Shown here piece by piece: positions 22,990 to 34,834 of a stretch of 64,000 bases of DNA. The notes beneath the pieces are model-generated. The model was not told where the DNA came from and searched no databases. It saw nothing but the letters and a program-made list of their open reading frames with translations. Every line of letters begins with the position of its first letter. Positions within the stretch are counted from its first letter, which is position 1. A program made the translations under genes and the position numbers. Location of the stretch: positions 130,228,420-130,292,419 of the forward strand of contig NC_080540.1 in the NCBI RefSeq assembly GCF_028640845.1, read 5' to 3'. The stretch comes from Ahaetulla prasina. Its lineage: Eukaryota > Chordata > Lepidosauria > Squamata > Colubridae.

Positions 22990-23293
22990 TAATATCCTAG
23001 GAGTTTCTTTTTCTAGATTCGCCAACTGGACAGTTAATATCACCTGGTTTTAACCTGCCTCATTCTGGACAAAATTGAACAGAATTAGGTGTGATACTGG
23101 AAGAAATGCCTCTGCCCTGTACCAATGGGGATGGAAAGATTCCCCTTGTTTCAATTATGGTGCTGCTATGCAAACTATTAAATATGTTGTGCAAGGCTGC
23201 TCACGACATGCATTTTCTGGTTCCTTAGAAAATCTGCACGAAGCAGCATTAGAGATGATCGCCTGGATAACTGAATTGGACATCCAGTTATGA
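22990..23293 (+). mobile_element. LINE ORF2 C-terminal Cys/His fragment
   Basis: The plus-strand frame LNRIRCDTGRNASALYQWGW, then QTIKYVVQGC and the final DIQL resemble the C-terminal CCHC-like segment of some non-LTR retrotransposon ORF2 proteins (pattern LhkWG...C.CG...QTm.HiV..C). One expected Cys is replaced (FNYGAA). Family not named. Confidence 0.5.
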
Positions 23294-23354
23294 GGCCATG
23301 CTGTACCCCTGAACAGGTTTTATATATAATTACATGGATTGTGTGTGTATAGGT

Positions 23355-23590
23355 TTAGCAGAGTGGTGCAGTGGCCTAGAGGTGGAGCTCTCACAATCAG
23401 GAGGCTGTGAGTTTGGTCCTAGGTAGAGGCTGATATTTCTCTCTCTGGGCACAGTGAGAATATCTGTTGAACATAGCTCTGCATTGGCGGGCATCCAGCC
23501 ATTAAAAATTCTGTGCCAGCTCCATTCAGTTGCCCTGACTCCACCCTGCAAGAGATTATGGGGTCATTAAATGGTGATGATGATGTTTAC
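23355..23590 (+). mobile_element. tRNA-derived SINE
   Basis: A box A-like AGTGGTGCAGTGGCCTAGAG and box B-like GAGTTTGGTCCTAGGTAG about 30 bp apart, then a SINE body (AATATCTGTTGAACA, CTCCATTCAGTTGCCC) and a GATGAT tail. Not a functional tRNA gene. Confidence 0.65.
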
Positions 23591-24260
23591 TTTCCATCTG
23601 TCATGTTCTCATCATGTGCTAAATAATAACTGGACCCTAAACCAAATAAGGCTGATTCGTAAAGTGCATACTAAGCTAAAATGTGCTTAGTTTCCATTTC
23701 AGTGTGCCAAATGAGCACAGCAATTGTAAGCAGCTCCCTATGCTCCTGAGATGGAAAGGTATCATTGCCTAATGAATTGCTCCTCTTTTGAATTATTAAA
23801 ACCATAAAAACCTGTTTCCTAAGAGGAAACACTGGGAAATCTGTCTTCCGTGTGCCAAACAGTAACTTAAAAAGCTCATGTTTTAATCAGTAATTTATCA
23901 GAGGAGTTTACTTAGAGGATGACATAGGGTGATTTTTTTTTTAATTCAAGCAATCTGGATGCAAGGATGATATAACATGTCATCCATCCAAATATAACAG
24001 AACAATCCATTTTTCTGTTAGAACATTCTTCCCTGGTCGATTTTACAGAAACAGATGTCTCAGCTTAGCTAATTTGTAAGAAGATAAATTACTATCGTGG
24101 ACTGAATTGACAGCATTTCAGTGGCGTCTGAACTAGAATAAAATTTTTTCCAGCTAGTTATTAATTCAAAGGAAATGCCCCTGGGGTCACTGGAGAACTC
24201 TGATTAACTCTCTATAACGCCATGTAAAACTGAAAAGAAACAATCTTTACCCTTTCCTAT
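23591..24260. other. Intronic, no feature seen
   Basis: AT-rich; no gene or repeat recognised. Confidence 0.3.
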
Positions 24261-24606
24261 GGTAAAAAGGTAAAGGTTCCCTTCGCACATATGTGCTAGT
24301 CATTCCTGACTCTAGGGGGCGGTGCTCATCTCCGTTTCAAAGCCGAAGAGCCAGCGCTGTCTGAAGATGTCTCCGTGGTCATGTGACCGGTATGACTCAA
24401 CACCAAAGGTGCATGTTACCTTCCCACCAAAGGTGGTCCCTATTTTTCTACTTGCATTTTATACGTGCTTTCGAACTGCTAGGTTGGCAGAAGCTGGGAC
24501 AAATAACAGGAGCTCACCCTATTACGCGGCACTAGGGATTCGAACCGCTGAACTGCCGACCTTTCGATTGACAAGCTCAGCGTCTTACCCACTAAGCCAC
24601 CACATC
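24261..24606 (-). mobile_element. Sauria-type SINE
   Basis: Minus-orientation copy of the squamate Sauria SINE: tRNA-like head (GGCTTAGTGGGTAAGACGCT), central GCTGGCTCTTCGGCTTTGAA, and the 3' end GGGAACCTTTACC with TTTACC tail units. Homologous along its length to 48431-48785. Confidence 0.88.
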
Positions 24607-24690
24607 CAGTATTTCTGTAATCCACCCATAGTCACTTAGACACTGAGAGGGGTGGTGTCTAAATTTAATAAATAAACAAATTATTAATCA
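24607..24690 (+). mobile_element. LINE 3' tail, L2-like
   Basis: CACTTAGACACTGAGAGGG followed by AATTTAATAAATAAAC resembles the 3' UTR of the L2/CR1-group LINE at 6410-6479. Very short. Confidence 0.4.
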
Positions 24691-26700
24691 AGTCTATATG
24701 ATTGCATTCAAGCAACTTTAAACATGTTTATTTTGTTTAAACATGTTAATAGAAAATTCACAGATTACAGTTAAGTGGAAAAAGAAATCTGGTCACATTA
24801 TTATTTTGTGTATGAATATATACAGTATTTCTGAAAGCAGGAAGATGTTGAAAGAAGAACAGGATTCCTAACAATGTTGTTGTCCATATATCCATGTAAT
24901 TGTGGGGGGGAAGGGAGAGAACTTTATTTATTTCTTTTTCTACTACCATACATTTTTTGGCATCTTTCTTATCTCTTATGAACACCAAAATGATTTTATC
25001 AATTGGAACCGTCATCAACTTCAGAAACACAACTCTGTCTTTGATAAAATCAAGTGCAAATGTAAGGATGACAAAATACAGACATTTTCTTATAACAGTT
25101 GTTTAGCTCTAACCTTTAGTCTGAAATCCATTTCCTGCCATTTTTATCTCCTGTGTTTTTGCTGTTACTTGTAGAAAGATATACAACAGGTACTGTAGGA
25201 AAGGGTATAGGACTAGATAAAAGTCCTATGGAGCAGAAATCCCACTTTCTTAGGTTAAAGTTTATTTACGACACTTAGGAATTCTTGACTCAGTGATTTC
25301 TGTCGTTCACAATTTTAAAGGGTATATCAACTCTGTCCCATATTCCTACATGTCTTTCCCCACAATATAGAAGGTCCAATCCACTTCCATTCAAACACTG
25401 AAACAGCTGCCCTAATATATGGAGAGAGAATGGCAGAGGACAAATTTATTTAAATTTAAATTAAAATAAGACAGAAATTAATATTCAGCAGTACAGTAAT
25501 GGATAGTCACTCCTCAACTGTAGTCATCCATATCTAGAATTTTAAGCTAGTTGAACCGGAATCTCATCTTCACAACACTTAGTGTTTTTCTGTCCAAGGA
25601 TGCACTCTCAGACATTGAAAAGCGTCTCCCTTCCACCCAAAAGCTACACTCAATCAAAAATGAACAACATTAGTGTTCTTTCATTTCCTTTCCCTTTTCC
25701 AAGGAAATTTCCTATGACTTGGACAACTGTATGACAGACAGAAGGAAATAATTTTTCTGTTCCATTAGCAGTGGCAGATATCTGCCAGTTCCTCTTCTGA
25801 AGGCACGGAATGTTTGGATCTAAGGTATCTGGAGTCCAGTCATAATCAGACTGGGGCATTTTTATGCTCAGAAAGCTTTCAAGTGCTTAATTTTATGAGC
25901 CAAGCGGACCTGGAATGCACATGAGTCCACTAAGAGAGTTCATCCAATGTAGCTGAATAGAAAAGACAGGGTGCCTCTGGTTTGTGCATCTATGGCTCTC
26001 ATTCAACAATAAAAGTCAAGAATTATCACAGCCCATCCTTGCCTCCCATAGTGCCATCTGGAGTGCAAGCAGAATACTGAGCTCCAGCACTTGCGTGGAT
26101 TGGCAAGATATCCATTTTTAACAAAAGGAAGACATTCAAAAAGGGGTAGGCTTGATTTAGACAAAGAAGAACAATTATTTTTTCACCCCAATACCATTCA
26201 TAGGTAGACATAGTATTATATCTTAGAACAAAGTAGGTAGACTTAACTGTTTGTCCTGATGCCTGTTTTTTTTTACCACTGAGGTTTAGTAGATCCATAT
26301 AACTAAACTCCACACAATTTATTTATGAAATAAAATAAAAATGAAATACATGTCATGGGAAGAAAGTTTATTTTAAGTAGCAAGATGAAAATTCTCTCCA
26401 TCTCTCCCTCCAGATACTTCTCAGTCTAGTCCTTTTCTGGAGGAGGAAGAGCTGCTAAATTCTTAGTATTCTAACAGAAAACTAAATTGGGTTTACTGCC
26501 AAGCTTTCCTGTCAGTTCTTATCCCTGCTTATTAAGCTTGTGAGGATGGATGCTGAAGTAGACTGAAATTCACCAAAGTCCATAATAATGTGTCGTGAAA
26601 GTGAAAAGTGTTTAAATGACAAGCATCTTGAAACAATGAAGCTAACTTGGTCACGCCAGGTGAGGACTGGCTCAAAGCAAGATTACTGTAACATCAAAGT
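24691..26700. other. Intronic, no gene seen
   Basis: About 2 kb of AT-rich sequence; open frames on both strands overlap one another and lack recognisable domains. Confidence 0.3.
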
Positions 26701-27140
26701 CTTAAGGTATATGCAGGAATTGGGTATGTCTAATTTAATGAAAAGAAGGACTACAGGTGACATGATAGCAGTGTTCCTTCTTTAATGAAAAGAAGGACTA
26801 GAGGTGACATGATAGCAGTGTTCCGATAGCTCAGGGACTGCCACAAAGAAGAGGGAGTCAAACTATTCTCCAAAGCACCTGAGGCTAGAACAAGAAGCAA
26901 TGGGTGGAAACTAATCAAGGAGAGAAGCAACTTAGAACTAAGGAGAAATTTCCTGACAGTTAGAACAATCAATAAGTGGAACAACTTGCCTGCAGAAGTT
27001 GTGAATGCTCCAATAGTGGAAGTTTTTAAGAAGATATTGGACAACCATTTGTCTGAAATCGTATAGAGTTTCCTGCCTGAGCAGGGGGTTGGACTAGAAG
27101 ACCTCCAAGGTCCCTTCCAACTCTGTTTCTGTTTCTGTTT
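26701..27140 (+). mobile_element. CR1 LINE 3' end
   Basis: ORF2 C-terminal CR1 signatures on the plus strand: RTRSNGWKLIKERSNLELRR, INKWNNLPAEVVNAP, VFKKILDNHLSE, then the 3' UTR GGTTGGACTAGAAGACCTCC. A 47-bp exact-length tandem duplication (26734-26780, 26781-26827) breaks its 5' part. Confidence 0.85.
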
Positions 27141-27218
27141 CTGTTTCTATTCTATTCTATTCTATTCTATTCTATTCTATTCTATTCTATTCTATTCTAT
27201 TCTATTCTATTCTATTCA
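27119..27218. repeat. (TTTCTG)n then (TTCTA)n microsatellite, CR1 tail
   Basis: TTTCTG hexamers pass into about 14 TTCTA pentamers directly at the CR1 3' end, consistent with an expanded CR1 tail. Confidence 0.9.
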
Positions 27219-27534
27219 TCGCACACAATTATTATATCTCTTCTCCATCCCCAGAAGCTGCCTAATCAGACTTCACTTAGACTTCATCTAACATATACTG
27301 GTATATCCTGGTAGGGATGGGCGATTTTAGGCCCTGTAAGCAAAATGTGATCAACGCCCCCTCCTTTTATGCAGCTCTTGAAGCATCTCTTTGCCACCAT
27401 TTCCAAATATCAGCAGTATAGTTTGCTGCCATCTTAAGAGAGAAAATATAGAAAGCTGATAAATGATGTGGTCCCCAAATGCATCCCATCAGAACACTTC
27501 AGCTCTGGCTTCACTCGCCATCATTGTACATCCC
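27219..27534. other. Intronic, no feature seen
   Basis: Nothing recognised. Confidence 0.3.
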
Positions 27535-28015
27535 TGTTTGTTTGTTTGTCAAACACATAAGATAACAGATAGTATAAGATAAGTATAAACATAACTATGA
27601 ATACGTGAAATGGATATGAATAAAAGGGGACATTAGGACAGGGATGGTAGGCACATTGGTGTGCTCATGCATACCCCTTACAGACCTCTTAGGAATGGGG
27701 TGAGGTCAACAGTAGACAATCTAAGGTTAATGTTATGGGGGGTTGAGGATGAAACCACAGAGTCAAGTAATGCATTCCAGGCATTGACCACTCTGTTGCT
27801 GAAGTTATATTTTCTGCAATCGAGTTTGGAGTGATTTATCTTGAGTTTGTATCTATTGTGTGCTCGTGTATTATTGCGGTTGAAACTGAAGTAGTCATTG
27901 ACAGGTAGGAGATAATTTTGTGTACTACGCTAAGGTCAGACTGAAGGCGGCGTAGTTCTAAATTTTCTAATCTCAAAATTTCAAGCCTGGTGGCATAAGG
28001 TTCACATAATATTCA
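27535..28015 (-). mobile_element. CR1-group LINE 3' end
   Basis: Same type as 16380-17012: shared minus-strand phrases such as the complement of CCCCTTACAGACCTCTTAGG and the C-terminal coding block. Truncated. Confidence 0.75.
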
Positions 28016-29566
28016 CAGGCAGTCCATGCCCTCTCCAAAAATATTCAGTACAATCTCCTGTGCCTCAGAGTTTGTCCAAGCAAATACCGTATGAAAAAAC
28101 AAACAAACCACCCATTACTTACAATGTTTAAAGGGTACATCTAAAACATCATGGGTGAAAGCAACAAATGTGTGTGTTTTGTTTGGCCTGCCATTTAATG
28201 GCGCTTTTCAGGAGCTGACCACGTGCTTGAGAAATAAGGGCATTTATTTCTCTTGAGATAGTCATGACAGATCAACAGTTGTTAGAGCTCTTTAGCATCA
28301 GTAGGTAGTTAGACTGTTTAGCCTATAATATTCCAGTAGAATGGAAGGACCCACTTTTCTGGTTGGAAGTATTGTTGAGAGCTGCAGTATGGCTGTATGG
28401 AAAGTGCCATAAGTAACACTTCTATGAGAAATCGAATAATATATAATTTGTCATATGGATCCCCGAAGAGGAAATAATATGGAACCAAGACAATTCTCTC
28501 ATCTAAACGCTTCTCTCACTTTTCATTTGCAATCTTTTCTTAAATTATTAGGGCTATATTCTCTAACTGATTAGCAGTTAAAATGTTCACAGAAAACCAA
28601 TTGATAAAAATATGTCTTCAATACATCACCTAGGTTTCTCTTTTTAAAATATGTATATATGCATTTGTAATACTAATAAAGTAGCAAGTGTCTTTATAAA
28701 GACATTTTCCCTTTCCTCGTATAATAATAACTGCTATGGCATCTTCTAAATCAAACAAATGAGTCAAAAAAAAAGGCTGTGCTTTTTGTTTTAGAGTTAC
28801 TATTTTATGAAGATGGCTATGTATGGATTTATACTTGGTCATCTTCCTCAGAAGAAAGTCTTATTTTGTGCCATGAGGTTCATATTCTGATAAGTTGGCT
28901 TAATGATTACTCAAAAGGTCTATGATTAGCTGTAATTCAAGAGTCAGATGTCCCTTTTGTCATGTCACTCTCACCCAAAAGTGGAGCATGTAGGTAGCTC
29001 TTCTCTATTCTTTTACAATAATTACTTGCTACAAGTAATTAGTGATTAATTAGATCACTAATTTACTACCTCAATCGAGAGGTAGTGATGAATCTACTAA
29101 ATGAGGTGATCAATCCAGAATATGAACCAAAGGTAATAATCAATCCAAATATTTCATGGCTGAATAAAGGATCTAAATTGGGATATTCTTGGATCAAGAC
29201 TGCAGGGTTATATTAACGTTTTGTGGATCAGAGTGTACTTTTTAATTGGAGGTGGGGATGAGAGCTTCTAGGAGGTGAAAACAGTGCCTGAGTATAACTG
29301 GGAAAGAGCTGGAATGCTCAGCTCTTTTTATGTATTTATTTTTCCATTTAAAAAAATCTAACTGAAATAGGTATTTAAAAACTATTAGAGGTTGAACACT
29401 TTTGCTTTAATCTTGTTTCCAACAATTCCAAAGACATGCCAAAAATATCAACTTCATCAAAAATTCAGTGATGTGCTCCAGGAGCTTCCCAAAAGAGGAT
29501 GCATCTCAAATTGATTGTGGATTGTCTCCGCCTCTCATTTTAAAGTGCATGTTATATCCATGGTAC
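28016..29566. other. Intronic, no gene seen
   Basis: AT-rich; a local inverted stretch with ATTAGTGATTAATTAGATCACTAAT-like pairing near 29038-29065. No domain-bearing frame. Confidence 0.3.
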
Positions 29567-29567
29567 C

Positions 29568-29568
<1 letters not shown>

Positions 29569-29618
<50 letters not shown>

Positions 29619-29620
29619 TG
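29569..29620. repeat. (TTTC)n microsatellite
   Basis: About 13 uninterrupted CTTT/TTTC tetramers. Confidence 0.92.
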
Positions 29621-30826
29621 AGTGTCTTTGCTCCATAGTTTTAATTAAATCTTATATCATCCTTCTTAAAAGCTTGTTATTTCATGCATTTTAGGATCCT
29701 AAACATAGAAATAGTACTTACAGCTAGTCATAGAAAAAATCTACTCAAATGTAAATCTGGTCAGTTTTAGGGGTATTTGCTTTCTAACAGGCACATTTAG
29801 GAAGACAGTCTGACTTCCTGATAAAGTATTACTAGTGTTTTATCCATTCAGTTATGACATGTGTCGTCATTTTATAGTGTAACCACCCATTTAAACTTGG
29901 ATTTTAATATTACCTCCTCTACTACATGAAAATATTGAGGGTGGGGTGTATACTTTGCTGTTATTTGTTTATCTATGGATCAGAAAATGCTAGGAAATTA
30001 CTATCTGTACCATTAATAGTCTGTATTACATAGTTCAAATAATTTATTTCAATTTATTTCCAAAGCATTACCTTCTTCTTAAGACAACAATATACATAGA
30101 CTATTATTCTTTGCAAATATATCTGGAAGTAAGTCCTTTGAAATTCTAGGACTTATTTCTAAATTATTATTGAGCTGAACTATTAAATTGATATAAAAAG
30201 CAAGCTGATAAACAGAGTTAATGTTTCAAATAAAAAGAAGACTGAAAACAGTTGCTAAAATGTTCAGAAATTGCTTTGCCAGCTCTTTAAACAAGCTTTT
30301 CTCTCCCTCCCTCTCTCTCCCCCTCCTCCATCAATTTCCATCCTTTTAGCTTTTTGTAAAGCAAATAGGGTGCCTTCCCGCAGAAAACATCAAGCAGCTA
30401 TCCAAGGGTGCTGTTCATGGATGTTGGTGCTGAAATGAATCCTTTTACCCAATCTATTGCATTGCTGGAAGGGCGGGGTGGTGGTAGGGGGGGGGGAGAG
30501 AAAGGATATTAGATACAAAGTGGCTAAGGCACCCAATATATATTCCTAAAAGTCAGCCTCTACAAGTTAAAAAAAAATATTGTTCTCTTCTTTCTTTCCA
30601 TGATTTGGAACTGAACTGTTTCCATTTGTTAAAAGGGCAAGAATTGCAATGAAATGCCAAACTGTGAAATCATCAGGTTTGGTATTTGCTAAATCTCCCT
30701 GAAGTGTTGAATGTGCTGAGAGTACGGCTGGGAATGCAATATCTTCCAGGAGCTAATCCTGTGTTTGCATTCTCCGAAAAGTTATCTGCTTAAGTTAACA
30801 TGCAAACCTCTCCATCCCCAACTTAC
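29621..30826. other. 5' end of the receptor intron
   Basis: Mostly AT-rich sequence; a pyrimidine-rich run at 30298-30330 and a G-run (GTAGGGGGGGGGGAGAG, 30485-30501) with G-quadruplex potential about 330 bp downstream of the first coding exon. No repeat family recognised. Confidence 0.4.
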
Positions 30827-30899
30827 TTGAGTCATTCCTGACAGGGAAGCTGGAGGAATTCTTTACGAAAGAGACTCTGGTAGCGTTCTCTACAGCCAT
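30827..30899 (-). CDS. MCHR1: MCHR1-like GPCR, first coding exon
   Basis: A 73-bp exon encoding the extracellular N-terminus: 24 codons plus one base. It contains three N-glycosylation sequons (NAT 5-7, NSS 14-16, NDS 22-24), as expected for MCHR1, whose N-terminus is short, glycosylated and encoded by a separate first exon. The ATG at 30899 has a purine at -3 and G at +4. An in-frame TAG at 30989-30987 with no intervening ATG fixes this as the first start. The exon ends in a strong donor (CAA followed by GTAAGT). The phase joins exon 2 exactly: the split codon becomes AGG (Arg25). The exon-to-exon link is an inference from phase, strand, splice signals and content, without transcript data. 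Confidence 0.78.
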
Positions 30900-31918
30900 T
30901 TCTTTGCTTGCTGTATCTTCCAGTCCGATGGTATGGGTGATAGACGGCAAACAGAGGAATCCGAAATCAGCCCGCCTTTTCTTAGGCTACAGTGCTCCAC
31001 TTGACTGCTAGCATTGTTCTCCTACAGGTGTGATCAAGCAAAGACAAGAGAAGCTCAGCGCAAGGACAAGGATTCCGAAGTGGAGGAACTTAACAGAAGT
31101 TCCAGCTGATGCTTGTCAAAGTGGAAATGGAATAACTTGCCTTCTGAGCCCACAGACATTCGTGTCACTTCTTTAAATGTTCATAGTCACACCTTCACAT
31201 GCTCAAAACGGTCTTCCCATCTGCTGATCTGGCTGGAGGCTGCGTAAATCAAATTTGGAGATGGCTGTGACAAAGCGTGGCAGCAGGCAAAACACTGTGG
31301 GTGGGTTTAGCTCTCTGCGCAGAAGTGGAAGATTGACAGGCTGCACCCAGCAGGAAGGAACAGGGAACGGCACCATTCGTCCCTCATCCTTAAGCTCTTC
31401 TAAGGTGCAGTCAAAAATTCTGCCTCTGTGTGACAAAGGCTGACATCAAAGAGCAGCTGGCATCATTTGACACACCATAGGGGCTTGGGGAAAAGAAGGG
31501 GGGGCAAAGGTGTGGGCAATGGTCTTGGGCATTGTATCCTGAATGGCAATAGGGCAGAATGGATTTGTGTATTGCTGTAAAAGAGGCTGTTCCTAATTAA
31601 CCAAGGAGCAATTCAGCGACAAGAGTCGGGAAGCAGTGATGGAAGTTAAGCAGCATCTTGTATGGTGGAAGCTAGGCTTGAATAGACATTTCTCTCCAGC
31701 AGTTACAGACCTCCTGAAGCTTTTCTACTAAGAGGTCAACAAAGCAATGAAAAGTAAGAAAGAATAAAGGGGGGGGGGTTGACACATGAGAAGTGGTGAT
31801 GTATTATCCAACCTAAAAAAAAATGACTATTTTGAGTGAAATCTTTTTTTCAGACCAGAAATCCTTAGGCGATTCATTCTTCTTACTCAGCCATAGTTCC
31901 CTTTCTGCATAATAAATT
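30900..31918 (-). promoter_or_regulatory. Upstream region of the receptor gene, elements not resolved
   Basis: Lies 5' of the first coding exon and should hold the 5' UTR and promoter, possibly with non-coding upstream exons. I see no convincing TATA box or CpG island. Open frames near 31203-31443 on both strands overlap and have no recognised domain. Confidence 0.3.
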
Positions 31919-32375
31919 TAAAATAGAATAGAATAGATTTTTTTATTGGCCAAGCGTGATTGGACACACAAGGAATTTGTCTTGGTGCATATGCTCTCAG
32001 TGTTCATAAAAGAAAAGATACGTTTATCAAGAATTATAAGGTACAACACTTAATGATGGTCATAGGGAACAAATAAGCAATCAGGAAACAATCAAAATCA
32101 ATATCAATATAAATCGTAAGGATATAAGCAACAAGGTTACAGTCATACAGTCATAAGCAGAAGGAGATGGGTGGTGGGAACGATGAGATTAATAGTGCAG
32201 ACTTAGTCAATAGTTTGACAGTGTTGAGGGAAATATTTGTTTAGCAGAGTAATGGCATTCAGGGAGAAACTGTTCTTGTGTCTAGTTGTTCTGGTGTGCA
32301 GTGCTCTAAAGCGTCGTTTTGAGGGTAGGAGTTGAAACAGTTTATGTCCAGGATGTGAGGGGTCTGTAAATATTT
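31919..32375 (-). mobile_element. LINE 3' end, ORF2 C-terminus and 3' UTR
   Basis: On the minus strand, a coding remnant (PSHPGHKLFQLLPSKRRFRA, TTRHKNSFSLNAI) leads into a 3' UTR with ATTGGCCAAGCGTGATTGG and a short AATAG tail at 31920-31938. Same family as 17853 and 52979. Confidence 0.75.
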
Positions 32376-33935
32376 TTTTATTGTAAATATTGGCCTACCT
32401 TACAAAACACTAAGGATTGTTGCTTATACAATACAAAAAACTTCTGAAAAATGATGTTTTGGTCACCTCATTCTCTGCCACAGATTTGGATGCAGCAAAC
32501 TCAGACTTTGGACTAAACAATTTCACTCTCTCAAGTGGTGATAAAGCATTTCTTCTGCTAGCATTTTACCTGTTGTTCAGTGTTTACATCTGTGCCCCCA
32601 TATGTAAACATAATCTAGTTGTCAACATGTACAATTTTACGCAAAAGCCAGCATAAAGTCCACCTGCTCTTCAAACTGACTTAAATCAAACCATCACAAG
32701 CGTGGGTAAAAAACCATCCATTTTTATTGCTTTGATGCTGAAGTGTTGCTTTGTTTTAACTCTAGAACAGTAAACTAATTATGATTATTACCTGTCTGCC
32801 TGCCTAACCTTTGTCTGAGGTATTAAAAATATTTTAATAATCTTTTAAAAAGAAGAAAAAAAAATTGCAACAAGCAGCATTAGCATAGTGGCTCCTTCTC
32901 AGCCCAGCTATGCTTATGCCAATTCTGTTCACTGAAACTTTCGTCCCTTGATACTCTCTGGAGATCTATTTGTGTTCCTTTCTTCCAAATTCTGCAACTC
33001 TTAATTTGATCTTGGAATGAATTTCTCAATATTCTGTTGACATATCTGAAATGTTTTCCATAGTTCCGTAGATTTATGAATAGAAAAATATAGTGGATTT
33101 TGGTTGTGCAGCAACTTGGTTTTCTACTGCTAGAATGACCATTTCTTTTGATCAAGGGAAAACAACACATTCTTGGATTTCAACTCCCATCAACTTCATT
33201 AGTCATGCTGATTAAGTCTGTAGGATATTGGGGTTTTACAACAGAGCTCCATGTTCTCCCCTAATTAAGAAAATACAGCATAGTTATAACTCTCTAATTG
33301 ATCAACAATTTCTTTCATTTTCAATGTAGACATGTTGGATAGTATGCAAATCATTTCCAATCAGAAGGGCACTTAATTGCTTCTGGTCCTTCATATCCAG
33401 TAAATTTAAAATTATTGATTTTCTGACATAATTTTCCTTCCGCTCCAGAATTTTTCAACCCTCCAACATCTAATCTTCAAGGGCCTCTTTCAAACTTTCA
33501 CTTAAATGTGTAAGTAGCATCTCAAGCTCCAAATGTTCAAGACTCATCTCATCTTTTTTCTTCTTCTTGGGATTCCCTGGGAAGAAAAGATGAACTGAAG
33601 ACTTCAGTTTTCAGTGGAACTGACAACTGCAGCAGAATAAAGAGCTGGTGAGTAGATTGCCTCTTTGTAATTCCTTTCCAAACAAGAAGAGGACCCACAA
33701 ATGCTCCAGACAGTTGCTTCTCATGAGAAGACTGCAAGACGAAAGTCTCCAGAAGATTTAAGAGATCACCAATTAATTACTCAGAAAGTTAATTTAACCA
33801 GAATATATAATCCAATCCAGTCTGTTTCTTCCAAGTACAATTTTATTTTCCTCCTTCTATTTGTCTACTTTGCATGTGTATATATATTATAAATTCTTTG
33901 GCTCAGAGACCAGTTCCCTCCTTTCCTGTAAAGCA

Positions 33936-33937
<2 letters not shown>
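32376..33937. other. No gene seen
   Basis: AT-rich sequence. Overlapping short frames without domains; a purine run at 32850-32865. Confidence 0.3.
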
Positions 33938-33938
<1 letters not shown>

Positions 33939-33975
<37 letters not shown>

Positions 33976-33997
33976 TAGTGTGTACACACACACTAAT

Positions 33998-34034
<37 letters not shown>
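33939..34034. repeat. (GT)n and (CAA)n microsatellites
   Basis: About 17 GT units (33939-33973), a short spacer with a small ACAC palindrome, then about 14 AAC/CAA trinucleotides (33993-34034). The CAA run adjoins the tail end of the minus-strand CR1 fragment. Confidence 0.9.
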
Positions 34035-34035
34035 G

Positions 34036-34205
34036 CAACAGAGTTGGAAGGGATCTTGGAGGTCTTCTAGTCCAACCCCCTGCCCAGGCAGGAAACCCTA
34101 CACCACTTCAGACAAATGGTTATCCAACATCTTCTTAACAATTTCCAGTGTTGGAGCATTCACAACTTCTGGAGGCAAGTTGTTCCACTTACTAACTGTT
34201 CTGTC
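34036..34205 (-). mobile_element. CR1 LINE 3' end, minus copy
   Basis: Complement of the CR1 3' region: GAGTTGGAAGGGATCTTGGA, TCCAACCCCCTGCCC, and the C-terminal coding block (AGTTGTTCCACTTA). Its tail (CAA)n is at lower coordinates. Confidence 0.85.
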
Positions 34206-34318
34206 CGGAAATTTTTTTGAAAATGTTGAATAGCCATTTGTCTGAAATGGTGTAGAATTTCCTGTCTGGGCAGGGAGTTGGTCTAGAAGGCCTCCAAGGT
34301 CCCTTCCAACTCTGTTGT
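34206..34318 (+). mobile_element. CR1 LINE 3' end, plus copy
   Basis: Plus-orientation CR1 3' end (CCATTTGTCTGAAATGGTG, TCCAAGGTCCCTTCCAACTC) directly abutting the minus copy, so the two form an inverted pair with tails outward. Confidence 0.85.
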
Positions 34319-34322
34319 TGTT

Positions 34323-34323
34323 G

Positions 34324-34411
<88 letters not shown>

Positions 34412-34425
34412 GATAGAGATAGAGA
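34323..34425. repeat. (GATA)n microsatellite
   Basis: About 22 uninterrupted TAGA/GATA tetramers, then GATAGA variants, directly following the plus CR1 tail. GATA repeats are notable in snakes for abundance on sex chromosomes, but one tract does not place this window. Confidence 0.92.
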
Positions 34426-34834
34426 TATATATGGTTTTTAAGGTGTCTGTTGAAATGCTCTTGCATACAGTCCTCTAATATGTAGCATAATATATAGTTA
34501 TGTAGCAGTACACTCCAGATCTAGCAGAGTTCCCATATAAAAACAATATTGCACTTCTTATGGAAACCAGTTGTTATCAAAGCAAATCCAGGATCATAAA
34601 AGCAGCTTTCCCAAAATTTAGTTCAAGAAGATGCCAGATTCTGTATTCGCAAATCTTTAGTGGTGAATACAGTAAATAATATAATGGTCTGAAAAGAGAA
34701 TTTTTATGTGTCGGTTTGTTTGTGGGAAGTATCCCCTTTTCTATTGCTGCAGTATGCTAGATTCTTTCAAACCAGTGGCTCATAAATGGGAAATCACTGC
34801 AGGTTTTCCTTTTATATTATGTTTGTTTTCATTG
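34426..34834. other. No feature seen
   Basis: AT-rich, nothing recognised. Confidence 0.3.

Larger units (their letters stand above)
16238..30826 (-). other. Receptor gene intron, ~14.6 kb
   Basis: The intron is bounded by GTAAGT at 30826-30821 and a CAG acceptor at 16240-16238 (minus strand). It interrupts a codon after its first base. A polypyrimidine tract (the complement of the GA-rich run 16248-16315) precedes the acceptor. The intron contains an antisense-oriented Ty3/gypsy element, LINE 3' ends, three SINEs and pentamer satellites, which account for part of its size. Confidence 0.75.

Noticed and set aside
31203..31443. Open frames on both strands upstream of the receptor gene
   Set aside because: Mutually overlapping, no domain, no clear splice or start support.
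33938..34138. Poly-Cys/Val and poly-Asn/Thr frames
   Set aside because: Read-through of GT and CAA microsatellites.
34323..34425. GATA repeat as evidence for a W chromosome location
   Set aside because: Single tract adjacent to a CR1 tail; such tracts occur across snake genomes.
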